7,538 nucleotides of DNA from an uncultured Methylobacter sp. (GCA_903831545.1 CAIKYI010000433.1:1-7538); one strand, 5' to 3'; shown: positions 1-6,749, numbered from the stretch's first letter. Notes: generated by a model from the letters alone, not told the origin. Program-made: numbers and translations.

Positions 1-929
1 ACTGGTCTGAACTCAGTTATAAAATGCAGGCTTTACGCGATAATCCTGTTTGTGCCCAGCAACAGTTTGAACGGATCGCTGATGATGAAGATCCCGGTTT
101 GCATGTAGACTTGAGCTTTGCCGTTAATGACGACGTCACTGCGCCCTTTAAAGATGCCTTAAGACCCAAAGTAGCCATTTTACGTGAGCAAGGCGTTAAC
201 GGTCATGTCGAGATGGCGGCGGCTTTTGATCGTGCCGGTTTTACCAGCATCGATGTGCATATGAGCGATATTGTCCATGGTCGGGTAAGTCTGGCTGATT
301 TTACCGGGCTGGTAGCCTGTGGGGGCTTTTCTTATGGGGACGTGTTGGGCGCTGGCGGTGGTTGGGCAAAATCGATATTGTTCAATCAGCGTTGCCGTGA
401 CGAATTTGCAGCATTTTTTGAACGCAAAGATACCTTTGGTTTAGGCGTTTGTAACGGGTGTCAGATGATGTCCGGATTAAAAGACATTATCCCCGGTGCT
501 GAGCATTGGCCACGTTTTTTGCGTAATAATTCCGAACAATTTGAAGCGCGGGTCGCGATGGTTGAAGTACAAAAATCGCCTTCGATATTTTTTGCCGGTA
601 TGGACGGTTCCAGAATGCCGGTTGCCATTGCTCATGGAGAAGGTCGGGCAGAATTTGCCGATGATCCTGCCGTTGCGCTTGAGGCAGGTTCCGTTGCCTT
701 GTGTTATGTCGATAATTATGACGAATTAACCACGGAATTTCCGGCTAATCCCAATGGTTCACCCTTCGGCATAACTGGTCTTACGACTACTGATGGACGT
801 TTTACAATCATGATGCCACATCCTGAGCGCTGTTTCAGGGCCGTGCAAAATTCCTGGCATCCGGAGGACTGGGATGAATACGGTGCCTGGATGCGGCTGT
901 TCAGAAATGCGAGGGTTTGGGTAGGCTGA
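1..929 (+). CDS. purL: Phosphoribosylformylglycinamidine synthase (FGAM synthase), C-terminal part; 5' end outside window
   Basis: This is the glutamine amidotransferase end of long-form PurL, which converts FGAR, glutamine and ATP to FGAM in de novo purine synthesis in the cytoplasm. The reading frame is open from base 3 (Trp-Ser-Glu...) with no start, so about 308 residues are present of a protein that is usually near 1,300 residues long. The first ~45 residues are the tail of the synthetase part ([11 protein letters not shown], then [10 protein letters not shown]). The class I GATase domain starts at [13 protein letters not shown]. The catalytic triad is visible: the nucleophilic Cys in GVCNGCQMM (codon 450-452) and His and Glu in PHPER (codons 819-821 and 825-827). 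The oxyanion region [12 protein letters not shown] and the ending [21 protein letters not shown] also match E. coli PurL as I remember it. The end is intact, with TGA at 927-929. The Met at base 24 is internal and is not the start. Confidence 0.97.
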   Translation, partial: WSELSYKMQALRDNPVCAQQQFERIADDEDPGLHVDLSFAVNDDVTAPFKDALRPKVAILREQGVNGHVEMAAAFDRAGFTSIDVHMSDIVHGRVSLADFTGLVACGGFSYGDVLGAGGGWAKSILFNQRCRDEFAAFFERKDTFGLGVCNGCQMMSGLKDIIPGAEHWPRFLRNNSEQFEARVAMVEVQKSPSIFFAGMDGSRMPVAIAHGEGRAEFADDPAVALEAGSVALCYVDNYDELTTEFPANPNGSPFGITGLTTTDGRFTIMMPHPERCFRAVQNSWHPEDWDEYGAWMRLFRNARVWVG

Positions 930-1160
930 GTTGGAATTGATTTTTGCTCAACAAAAATATCAGGGATTCCAGGCTGGATAGGTTCGTTAATTTATTTCGC
1001 ATGGAAAAATTTGACTGTTTCTTAACTTATCCGAAAACAGTTGCAATTATTATGCTATAAAGTTCTCTGGTCTTTGGAGTTTTTCAGGGACAATGCGCAA
1101 CATTTGAACTATTAATAATAATTAAATCCGGGCAATAAAAAGGTTTAAAGGCTGTAGATT
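930..1160. other. Intergenic gap between purL and the PilZ gene
   Basis: This 231-bp AT-rich gap holds no convincing gene; the longest ATG ORF I found on the + strand is 19 codons, from 1001. Just after purL there is a weak AT-rich inverted repeat (atttttg 940-946, caaaaat 952-958) inside a second short pair (ggaat 933-937, attcc 966-970). This could be a poor terminator, but it has neither a GC-rich stem nor a following T run. The right half carries the likely promoter and leader of the PilZ gene. Confidence 0.6.
1053..1061 (+). promoter_or_regulatory. Possible extended -10 promoter for the PilZ-domain gene
   Basis: The bases TGC-TATAAA fit an extended -10 element (TGn followed by five of six TATAAT positions). 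No good -35 box lies 16-18 bp upstream, which is tolerated by extended -10 promoters. Transcription would begin near 1068 and leave a leader of roughly 90 nt. This is a reading by eye in AT-rich DNA, so false positives are likely. Confidence 0.35.
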
Positions 1161-2090
1161 ATGGATAAGGTCAACATGGTGAAAAACAAAAATCGAAGAG
1201 AATTTTTTCGGATTTATGAACAAGCCGATTTGCTTTACAACAAAATTGAAGGGTTACAGGTGGCCGATTCGCAACCTGTTTTCAACAATATTTTGTATAA
1301 CCCTGAAGTCACAGACGATTTGGATGGTACTGCAAAGCGTTTTCCCTTGCCCGGAGTGGACAGTAACTGGCCAACAGACACAGACTTTAAGGGGAATGAT
1401 GCCAGAAACGTAAACATCAGTGCCAGTGGGATCGCTTTTACCTGTGAAGACGAACTTAATGTTGGCGATTATCTGGCAATGAAGATCATGCTGGCATCCG
1501 GTATCAAGGGCGTTTTGACTTATGCCAGGGTTGTTTATTGTAAGGCAAATAAAGAAAGTGACAGTCAGCCATCCTCTTTTGTTGGTGCTCACTTCGTTAA
1601 TATGAGAAACGAAGTTCATGAGTCGCTAAAAAAGCATGTTGATAAAAAAAGAGTACAACAAACCTGGGTTAATGGCGTTATTCTGGCTATCTTCCTGATT
1701 GTGATAGCTGCACCGGGTGCGATATTTGGTTTATTATTAGGGTTGCTTCATTTTGTACTGGAATTAGTGCTTGAGTTTGCCCATCTTGGCTTCGAGTTTA
1801 TTGAGTCCAACCTTGATCATTTAATCGAGCACCTTTTTGAAACTGATCTGCATCAGACTCAGGTTATCGTTTTTTATATAATTTTTTCTGTTGCCGTGTT
1901 TGGGCTTTACCGAGCTTGGCGATTATTGCCGCGTTATTGTTTGCGGCTTAAAAAAAATCAACTGGCCTTTTGGTCACGTAAAAAGGCAAGTTTTGGTTAC
2001 TTTTGGCAAGAACAGTCTTTGTTTAATAAGATAAGATGGGTTGCTATTGGTGCTGCCATTGTGACCGGCTATGTTTTTTTTGGCATGTAG
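1161..2090 (+). CDS. PilZ-domain membrane protein, predicted c-di-GMP receptor
   Basis: This 309-residue protein has an N-terminal PilZ domain followed by membrane segments. Both PilZ signature motifs are present: RxxxR as RREFFR (R13 and R17) and D/NxSxxG as NISASG (N85 to G90). They suggest real binding of cyclic di-GMP, which is inferred. The motifs are about 68 residues apart, more than the roughly 25-30 I expect, with a Pro/Asp-rich stretch (about 38-80) between them. The PilZ barrel seems to end near residue 150. Hydrophobic segments lie at about 170-200, 234-255 and 291-309. Between the first two is an acidic, His-containing amphipathic stretch (about 201-231), and between the last two a basic loop, so the protein should sit in the inner membrane with PilZ in the cytoplasm. 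The ATG at 1161 has AAAGG nine bases upstream; an ATG at 1176 with AAGG five bases upstream is a possible alternative and would leave both motifs intact. It is probably transcribed alone. The output of the membrane part is unknown. Confidence 0.85.
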   Translation: MDKVNMVKNKNRREFFRIYEQADLLYNKIEGLQVADSQPVFNNILYNPEVTDDLDGTAKRFPLPGVDSNWPTDTDFKGNDARNVNISASGIAFTCEDELNVGDYLAMKIMLASGIKGVLTYARVVYCKANKESDSQPSSFVGAHFVNMRNEVHESLKKHVDKKRVQQTWVNGVILAIFLIVIAAPGAIFGLLLGLLHFVLELVLEFAHLGFEFIESNLDHLIEHLFETDLHQTQVIVFYIIFSVAVFGLYRAWRLLPRYCLRLKKNQLAFWSRKKASFGYFWQEQSLFNKIRWVAIGAAIVTGYVFFGM

Positions 2091-2108
2091 CTACAAAGCC
2101 CTGCTTGG

Positions 2109-2222
2109 CTACTGATTAATAAAGATATCCGCAGATAGCAACATGTTATCTTCACCATTTCGGTGTAACACATTGCCCTGTCCGCTATTGTCCCTACTAA
2201 AATAAGCTTTCTGGCTGTTCAT
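2109..2222 (-). CDS. Doubtful 37-residue ORF downstream of the glycine-zipper gene
   Basis: A minus-strand ATG at 2222-2220 opens 37 codons (MNSQKAYFSRDN..., ending ...LLSADIFINQ) to a TAG at 2111-2109. A purine-rich AAGG lies seven bases before the ATG (2233-2230), a workable ribosome binding site. It begins 31 bases after the stop of the glycine-zipper gene and is +1 relative to that gene's frame. The same frame stays open upstream to about 2366, so the segment could also be a remnant tail lost by a frameshift. The peptide is polar, with no signal sequence or membrane segment, and I recognise no family. Its length makes chance occurrence quite possible. Confidence 0.22.
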   Translation of the reverse strand: MNSQKAYFSRDNSGQGNVLHRNGEDNMLLSADIFINQ

Positions 2223-2253
2223 TTTCGCGCCTTGGCAATAACGCCAGACGAGA

Positions 2254-2676
2254 TTATCTTCCAGGATAACCGCCGTTGATACCGTTGCCTAAAAAGGAAC
2301 CCGCAGCTGCGCCCAGTCCGGTAGCAATTGGGTCGCCACTACCTAATTCGTAACCCAAAACACCTCCTATGACGCCTCCAGCCAAGCCCTGATGAGAGCG
2401 TTGATCAGCAGGATAGCGCGGTTGCGGGTAATACCTTGCTTGAGGCTGAGGGTAATAATTAATTTGCGGAGCAGGATAATAGTTAACCTGCGGTTGCGGG
2501 TAATAATTAATTTGGGGTTGTGGATAGTAGCCATCATCATGATGATGATGCCTATGACGGTGGCCCTCGCCGCCGTAGCCATGGTGGCGTCCCCAATGGT
2601 CTCCATCCGCATAAGATGCCGCTGAAAATAGAACAGCAACAATCGTTACTTGAAGTGAAAAAAATATTTTTTTCAT
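2254..2676 (-). CDS. Exported His-rich, YYPQPQ-repeat, glycine-zipper protein
   Basis: This 140-residue protein reads in four blocks. Residues 1-23 are a signal peptide (KK, hydrophobic core, SYA before D24) without a lipobox Cys, so the protein should be periplasmic or outer-membrane associated rather than a lipoprotein. Residues 27-46 hold nine His, including HRHRHHHH, followed by DD, a plausible metal-binding patch. Residues 50-89 are five tandem octapeptides of the type YYPQPQxN, the last two degenerate. Residues 97-131 are a glycine zipper (GLAGGVIGGVLGYELGSG, then GLGAAAGSFLG), like the 17-kDa surface antigen and YMGG-type families, which form packed membrane hairpins. The start is well supported: GGAGAG (+ strand 2686-2691) lies nine bases upstream of the ATG. 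It is convergent with the PilZ gene and divergent from rapA, so it probably has its own promoter. The exact function is unknown; an envelope structural or metal-related role is inference. Confidence 0.82.
   Translation of the reverse strand: MKKIFFSLQVTIVAVLFSAASYADGDHWGRHHGYGGEGHRHRHHHHDDGYYPQPQINYYPQPQVNYYPAPQINYYPQPQARYYPQPRYPADQRSHQGLAGGVIGGVLGYELGSGDPIATGLGAAAGSFLGNGINGGYPGR
2410..2529 (-). repeat. Five 24-bp tandem repeats encoding YYPQPQxN octapeptides
   Basis: Within the glycine-zipper gene, codons 50-89 form five consecutive 8-residue units: YYPQPQIN, YYPQPQVN, YYPAPQIN, YYPQPQAR and YYPQPRYP. On the + strand this appears as repeated ggttgcgggtaataattaat-like units. The first three units are the most alike, and the two at the C-terminal end have decayed. 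A 24-bp in-frame period means copy number can change without breaking the frame. Confidence 0.9.
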
Positions 2677-2877
2677 TGGATAAATCTCTCCAGGTTATAT
2701 AAATAGTAAATTAACAAATTTTAGAATCCCGGTTTCAATGTTAAGTCACCAGTTCTAAACTTCGTATTGATGTTATGCGCTGTAACCTTAATGGCCGCTT
2801 AATGATTTTGCACGATTCATAGGGGCTAAAGCTGTAATAGAGATAATTAATTGCCGCAATATTTCTACTGTGTCGCT

Positions 2878-2883
2878 TATAAT
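2878..2883 (+). promoter_or_regulatory. Possible -10 box (TATAAT) for rapA
   Basis: A perfect TATAAT lies 47 bases before the rapA start codon, which would place transcription initiation near 2890 with a leader of about 40 nt. The matching -35 box is poor: TTGCCG at 2851-2856 would need a 21-bp spacer, and no better hexamer stands at 16-18 bp. An activator or a different sigma factor is therefore possible, or the match may be chance. Confidence 0.4.
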
Positions 2884-2893
2884 ATGCTAATCA

Positions 2894-2926
2894 ATTCAAT
2901 ATTTATTCAATCTTAATGGCATCTTA
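2894..2926 (+). repeat. Three degenerate 11-bp tandem repeats in the rapA leader
   Basis: Three consecutive 11-mers read ATTCAATATTT, ATTCAATCTTA and ATGGCATCTTA. Units 1 and 2 share ATTCAAT, and units 2 and 3 share ATCTTA across an 11-base offset (extending to ATCTTAAT at 2910-2917 and 2921-2928). They fill the stretch between the predicted rapA transcription start and its ATG, replacing a recognisable ribosome binding site. The 11-bp period is about one DNA helical turn, which would suit a protein contacting one face, but simple AT-rich drift is also possible. Confidence 0.5.
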
Positions 2927-2930
2927 ATAA

Positions 2931-5771
2931 ATGGAACAATTTATCCCCGGTCAACGCTGGATTAGTAACACCGAGTCAGAACTTGGATTAGGTCTTATTC
3001 TTGATGTGGCGCACAAAAGAGTCACCGTACTTTTTTTGGCGAGCGACGAAAGACGAATGTATGCGCAAGACAATGCGCCTTTGACGCGTGTCCGTTTTTC
3101 ACCCGGCGATGTTATTGAATCAATAGATGAAGAAAAAGTGACCGTTATCCGGTTAATTGAAGAAGAGGGGTTGATTACTTATTTTGGTAAAGATGAGGAG
3201 GGGCATGAGGTAGAACTGGACGAGGTAGAATTGAATCACCATATTCAATTTAATAAGCCCCAGGATCGTTTGTTTATCGGGCAAGTTGATCCTTCCGCCT
3301 GGTTTTTGTTGCGCTATGAAACCTGGCGAAAATTGCAACAGCATCAGCAATCGCCTGTTAAAGGCTTGTTGGGCGGTCGTGCCTCGCTTATTCCTCATCA
3401 ATTGTATATTGCCCATGAATCAGCTAATCGTTCTAGCCCACGAATCATGTTGGCGGACGAGGTAGGCTTGGGCAAAACCATAGAAGCCGGTTTGATTCTG
3501 CATCACCGGTTGATCAACGGTTTAAGTAAGCGGGTTCTGATTATCGTGCCCGAGACCTTGTTACATCAATGGCTGGTGGAAATGCTAAGACGCTTTAATC
3601 TGCGTTTTAGTATTTTTGACGAGGCGCGCTGTCTTGATACTTTCTCCGAAGACGACATGCTTACTGAAGCTGACGCTGATGATGTAGTAGCTGAAGAGGA
3701 TAATCCGTTTTTAACGGAACAACTGGTTTTATGCAGTCAACGGTTTTTTTCCAATTATCCGCGTCGACAGCAACAAGCCATTGCTGCCGGATGGGATATG
3801 GTAGTTGTCGATGAAGCGCACCATCTGGAATGGAATGAGCAAGCTCCAAGCGCTGATTATCTGTTTGTTGAACAACTTGGCCAAATAGCTCCCAGTCTTA
3901 TTTTATTAACGGCTACGCCGGAGCAATTAGGTGCGGAAAGTCATTTTGCCCGCTTAAGATTGCTGGACCCGGATCGGTTTTATAGTTTTGCCGCTTTTCT
4001 TGAAGAAGAGCGCTTATTCGAGCCAGTGGCTAATGCGGCTAAAGTATTGCTGGAAGAAAAAACTTTAGATGACGCGGCGCGGCAACACTTAACATCCCTA
4101 CTTAAAGATGACAATGTCGACGGTTTGCTGAACAATCTTAACGATCCTGAACAGTCTTCTGCGGCTCGCGTGGCGCTGATTAAAGTATTGCTCGATCATC
4201 ATGGCACCGGAAGAATTTTGTTCAGAAATTCCCGGCAAACCGTACAAGGTTTTCCTGAGCGGGAACGCCACGGTTACGCTTTAACCGGTCAGCCAAATCC
4301 TGAAGATTTACAACAAGATCCACGCTATCTTTGGTTGGTGGACAAAGTTAAACAACTGGCAGGCCAAAAAGCGCTGGTAATTTGTAAACAGGCTCAAACT
4401 GCAATTGATCTGGAATTAACGCTTAGAAATCGGGCGGGTATCGCTTCAGCAGTGTTTCATGAAGGCATGAGCATTATTGAACGTGACCGGGCGGCAGCTT
4501 ATTTTGCTGATCCGGAAAGTGCCGCGCGGTTACTGATTTGTTCGGAAATTGGTAGTGAAGGCAGAAATTTTCAGTTTGTGCATCATCTGATTCTTATGGA
4601 TTTACCGACTAATCCGGATTTATTGCAGCAACGAATCGGACGTCTTGATCGTATCGGCCAAAAACATATTATCCAGATTCATGTACCGTATCTGGAGCAT
4701 ACCGGTAATGCCGTACTGTATCGCTGGTATGATGAAGGATTGAATGCCTTTAGAAGCAACAGTTCATCCGCGCAGCGGGTTGCGGATATTTTACAGGACG
4801 AGTTGACTGCTGTTTTACCGGATAACACCGGCGAAAGTCATGCCTCCCCGGATGCAATAGAGGCTCTGATCGCCAAGACCCGGTCGCTGAGCACCGAACT
4901 TGAAATGCATATGCATAATGGACGTGATCAATTGCTGGAGCTTAATTCCTGTCGCAAGGAACTGGCTAATGAGTTGATTGTGCAGTTGAATAACTACGAG
5001 CATGAAGGCGTGCTCTGGCCTTATATGGAAGATATTTTCGAATGTTATGGTGTGGAGACCGAGTTTCATTCTCCCGATTGTTTTATTATTCGTCCCAGCG
5101 ATCATTTACGGGTCTCACATTTTCCTGGTTTGACCGAAGATGGCATGACCATCACCATTAACCGGCAAATTGCCCTGGCACGCGAAGATATGCAGTTTAT
5201 GACCTGGGAACATCCCCTGGTCACTGCGTCCATGGACATGGTGCTCTCCAGTGAAACAGGGAATGCCGCGATTAGCGTGATCAAACATGCAGACCTTAAA
5301 GCGGGTCAATTTCTGCTGGAATGTTTGTTTATTGTCGAGTGCAGCGCACCTGCGGAATTACAAATAGGCAGGTTTTTGCCCCATACGCCGATACGGATCT
5401 TGCTTGATCAAAACCAAAAGGATTTAAGCTCAATCATAGATCATAGAGACCTGATTGAACCCGGTATCAAGTTTGATAAGCATAAAATAGTTGAGTTTCT
5501 GAATAATCAAAGACCGCATCTGATTAATCTGTTGAATGTAGCCGAGCGAAATGCCAAGGCACACATGCAGACCTTGGTGGATGAAGCGACAAACACCATG
5601 TTGGAATCGCTAAGCAATGAAATTAAAAGGCTGGTCAGATTAAAAAAAGTCAATACCTCCATTCGAACAGAAGAAATCGAGCAACTGAAAGATATGACCA
5701 TGTTGGCGCATGAAAATATTCAGGCTGCGCAACTAAGACTTGATGCGGTGCGGTTTCTGATTACCAGTTGA
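2931..5771 (+). CDS. rapA: RNA polymerase-associated SNF2-family ATPase RapA (HepA)
   Basis: RapA binds RNA polymerase and uses ATP hydrolysis to help recycle stalled polymerase after transcription. The protein has 946 residues, against about 968 in E. coli. The N-terminal Tudor-like region opens with GQRWISNTESELGLG, matching the E. coli start and supporting this ATG even though no clear Shine-Dalgarno precedes it. The SNF2 helicase lobes follow: Walker A in LADEVGLGKT (about 174-183), the DEAH box in VVVDEAHH (D294 to H297), LLTATPEQLG (about 325-334), FHEGMSIIERDRAAA, CSEIGSEGRNFQF, and motif VI QRIGRLDRIGQ (567-577). The C-terminal RapA domain shows PGLTEDGMTITINR, ALARED, TWEHPLV and the ending LRLDAVRFLI. 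Two differences from E. coli as I recall it: an acidic insertion near residues 240-257 before NPFLTEQ, and about 38 fewer residues between PERERH (H447) and DPRYLWL (D463). All catalytic motifs are intact. It is probably a single-gene unit. Confidence 0.97.
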   Translation: MEQFIPGQRWISNTESELGLGLILDVAHKRVTVLFLASDERRMYAQDNAPLTRVRFSPGDVIESIDEEKVTVIRLIEEEGLITYFGKDEEGHEVELDEVELNHHIQFNKPQDRLFIGQVDPSAWFLLRYETWRKLQQHQQSPVKGLLGGRASLIPHQLYIAHESANRSSPRIMLADEVGLGKTIEAGLILHHRLINGLSKRVLIIVPETLLHQWLVEMLRRFNLRFSIFDEARCLDTFSEDDMLTEADADDVVAEEDNPFLTEQLVLCSQRFFSNYPRRQQQAIAAGWDMVVVDEAHHLEWNEQAPSADYLFVEQLGQIAPSLILLTATPEQLGAESHFARLRLLDPDRFYSFAAFLEEERLFEPVANAAKVLLEEKTLDDAARQHLTSLLKDDNVDGLLNNLNDPEQSSAARVALIKVLLDHHGTGRILFRNSRQTVQGFPERERHGYALTGQPNPEDLQQDPRYLWLVDKVKQLAGQKALVICKQAQTAIDLELTLRNRAGIASAVFHEGMSIIERDRAAAYFADPESAARLLICSEIGSEGRNFQFVHHLILMDLPTNPDLLQQRIGRLDRIGQKHIIQIHVPYLEHTGNAVLYRWYDEGLNAFRSNSSSAQRVADILQDELTAVLPDNTGESHASPDAIEALIAKTRSLSTELEMHMHNGRDQLLELNSCRKELANELIVQLNNYEHEGVLWPYMEDIFECYGVETEFHSPDCFIIRPSDHLRVSHFPGLTEDGMTITINRQIALAREDMQFMTWEHPLVTASMDMVLSSETGNAAISVIKHADLKAGQFLLECLFIVECSAPAELQIGRFLPHTPIRILLDQNQKDLSSIIDHRDLIEPGIKFDKHKIVEFLNNQRPHLINLLNVAERNAKAHMQTLVDEATNTMLESLSNEIKRLVRLKKVNTSIRTEEIEQLKDMTMLAHENIQAAQLRLDAVRFLITS

Positions 5772-5918
5772 TACTGACTTTTACCGCGAATATCGCCCAA
5801 AAAATTCACCACGAAGCCACCAAGACATTAATTTGTGGTCTTCTTCGTGGTGAGTTAAAAAAGTTAATTGCTGCATAAGCGATGACTATCAATTAAACAC
5901 AAAACTAACCAATAATTT
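5772..5918. other. Intergenic gap between rapA and the CvfB-like gene
   Basis: This 147-bp gap carries a strong imperfect palindrome at 5806-5853, annotated separately. To its right, TTGCTG (5868-5873) has no good -10 box 16-18 bp downstream (aattaa at 5891 is weak), so the promoter of the CvfB-like gene is not clear. The bases just before the ATG at 5919 (accaataattt) show no Shine-Dalgarno sequence. Confidence 0.5.
5806..5853. repeat. Imperfect palindrome (11-bp plus 5-bp stem) of the CACGAAG type
   Basis: The left arm tcaccacgaag (5806-5816) is exactly complementary to cttcgtggtga (5843-5853). After a 5-base bulge (ccacc), aagac (5822-5826) pairs with gtctt (5838-5842), leaving an 11-base loop. 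The transcript would fold into a long hairpin. As a + strand terminator for rapA it lacks a T run, since gttaaaaaag follows. Read on the minus strand it is followed by AATTTTTT, but no minus-strand gene ends here. The CACGAAG/CTTCGTG arms resemble a dispersed intergenic palindrome I remember from many proteobacterial genomes, so a REP-like repeat is the preferred reading; that recollection is unverified. Confidence 0.75.
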
Positions 5919-6749
5919 ATGATAAATATCGGCAAAATAAATAAGCTGACCGTAGTCAAACAACAAGGTGCCGATGTCTATCTGGATGACGGAACCTCCG
6001 GAAAAGTGCTGCTCTCGGACAGAAGACTGCCTGCCAACTGTCAGCTTGGCGATAGTCTGGATGTGTTTGTTTATGTGGATTCCGATGGACATCTTGCCGC
6101 TACCAGCAGAAAACCGCTAGCTCAGGTCGATGATATCGCCTGGATGAAGGTTGTTTCGCTAAATTATGTCGGTGCGTTTCTGGATTGGGGTTTACCTAAA
6201 GATTTACTGGTTCCCTTTGGCGAACAATACCATGAGATGGAAGTAGGGCGATCTTATTTGGTTAAGGTGTTTCTTGATGATCAAAACCGCATTGCAGCGA
6301 CCACCAAGATTGATAAATTTCTCAGCGATGAGTCTGATGACTTTGAAGTGGGGCAAAAAGTGTCACTCATCATTGCCGGCACTTCGGACTTGGGCATTAA
6401 GGCAATCATTAATAACACCCATTGGGGCATGTTATATCAAAATGAATTGTATCAACCGGTCAGAAAAGGCCAAAAAATTGATGGCTATATCAAGCAGATA
6501 CGGGAAGATCACAAAATTGATCTTAGTTTGCACGAACCGGGTTATGGCAAAGTCCTATCACTTACCGACAATATTATTGCCAAACTTAAAGCCAATGATG
6601 GTGTGTTGATGTTGGGCGATAAAAGCCCCCCGGAAGCAATTTATGCCAGTTTTGGGGTAAGTAAAAAAGTCTTTAAGCAAGCGATAGGTGCGCTTTATAA
6701 GCAACAATTGATCATTGTTGATAAAAATGAAATCAAACTTGTTATTTAA
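5919..6749 (+). CDS. cvfB: CvfB-family S1-domain RNA-binding protein
   Basis: This 276-residue protein matches the CvfB/YitL family: three S1-like OB folds followed by a winged helix, acting on RNA in the cytoplasm. In Staphylococcus aureus, CvfB affects virulence gene expression; its role in gammaproteobacteria is poorly known. Visible here are OB fold 1 (about 1-64, with AATSRKP at its end), OB fold 2 (about 72-131, with GAFLDWGLPKDLLVPF and RIAATTKID), OB fold 3 (about 143-205, ending HKIDLSLHEPG) and the winged helix (about 213-276) with the family signature LGDKSPPEAI, SKKVFKQAIGALYKQ. Length is near the family norm. No Shine-Dalgarno is evident before the ATG, but there is no better start nearby and the N-terminus fits the family. 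The next gene starts 53 bp downstream on the same strand, so co-transcription is likely. The symbol follows the family; the gammaproteobacterial gene may be unnamed. Confidence 0.9.
   Translation: MINIGKINKLTVVKQQGADVYLDDGTSGKVLLSDRRLPANCQLGDSLDVFVYVDSDGHLAATSRKPLAQVDDIAWMKVVSLNYVGAFLDWGLPKDLLVPFGEQYHEMEVGRSYLVKVFLDDQNRIAATTKIDKFLSDESDDFEVGQKVSLIIAGTSDLGIKAIINNTHWGMLYQNELYQPVRKGQKIDGYIKQIREDHKIDLSLHEPGYGKVLSLTDNIIAKLKANDGVLMLGDKSPPEAIYASFGVSKKVFKQAIGALYKQQLIIVDKNEIKLVI

Larger units (their letters stand above)
2677..2930. other. Divergent intergenic promoter region between the glycine-zipper gene and rapA
   Basis: This 254-bp AT-rich gap separates two genes that point away from each other, so it must hold promoters for both. 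I see no ORF of note. On the minus strand a TTGAAA (2738-2733) is followed 17 bp later by GTTAAT (2715-2710), a weak -35/-10 candidate for the glycine-zipper gene. On the + strand a perfect TATAAT lies near 2878. The middle (about 2745-2850) shows nothing I can name. Confidence 0.5.

Noticed and set aside
1068..1160. A c-di-GMP riboswitch in the ~90-nt leader of the PilZ gene, suggested by cagggacaatgcgcaaca
   Set aside because: I could not find the two paired helices or conserved core of the GEMM class; the similarity is limited to a few bases.
1254..1619. A 121-codon minus-strand ORF across the PilZ domain
   Set aside because: It is antisense to both PilZ motifs and shows no recognisable family, so it is a shadow.
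2087..2112. Short inverted repeats after the PilZ gene (gtagc/gctac and agcc/ggct) as a terminator
   Set aside because: The stems are only 4-5 bp, partly exclusive of each other, and have no T run.
2532..2547. A 16-bp perfect palindrome catcatcatgatgatg
   Set aside because: It is explained by the coding of HHHHDD (CAT codons followed by GAT codons on the minus strand), so it is a by-product of the protein.
2392..2625. A 77-codon + strand ORF with repeated LRLRVIINL-like residues
   Set aside because: It is the antisense image of the YYPQPQ repeat array; the minus-strand protein has a signal peptide and strong ribosome binding site and explains the frame.
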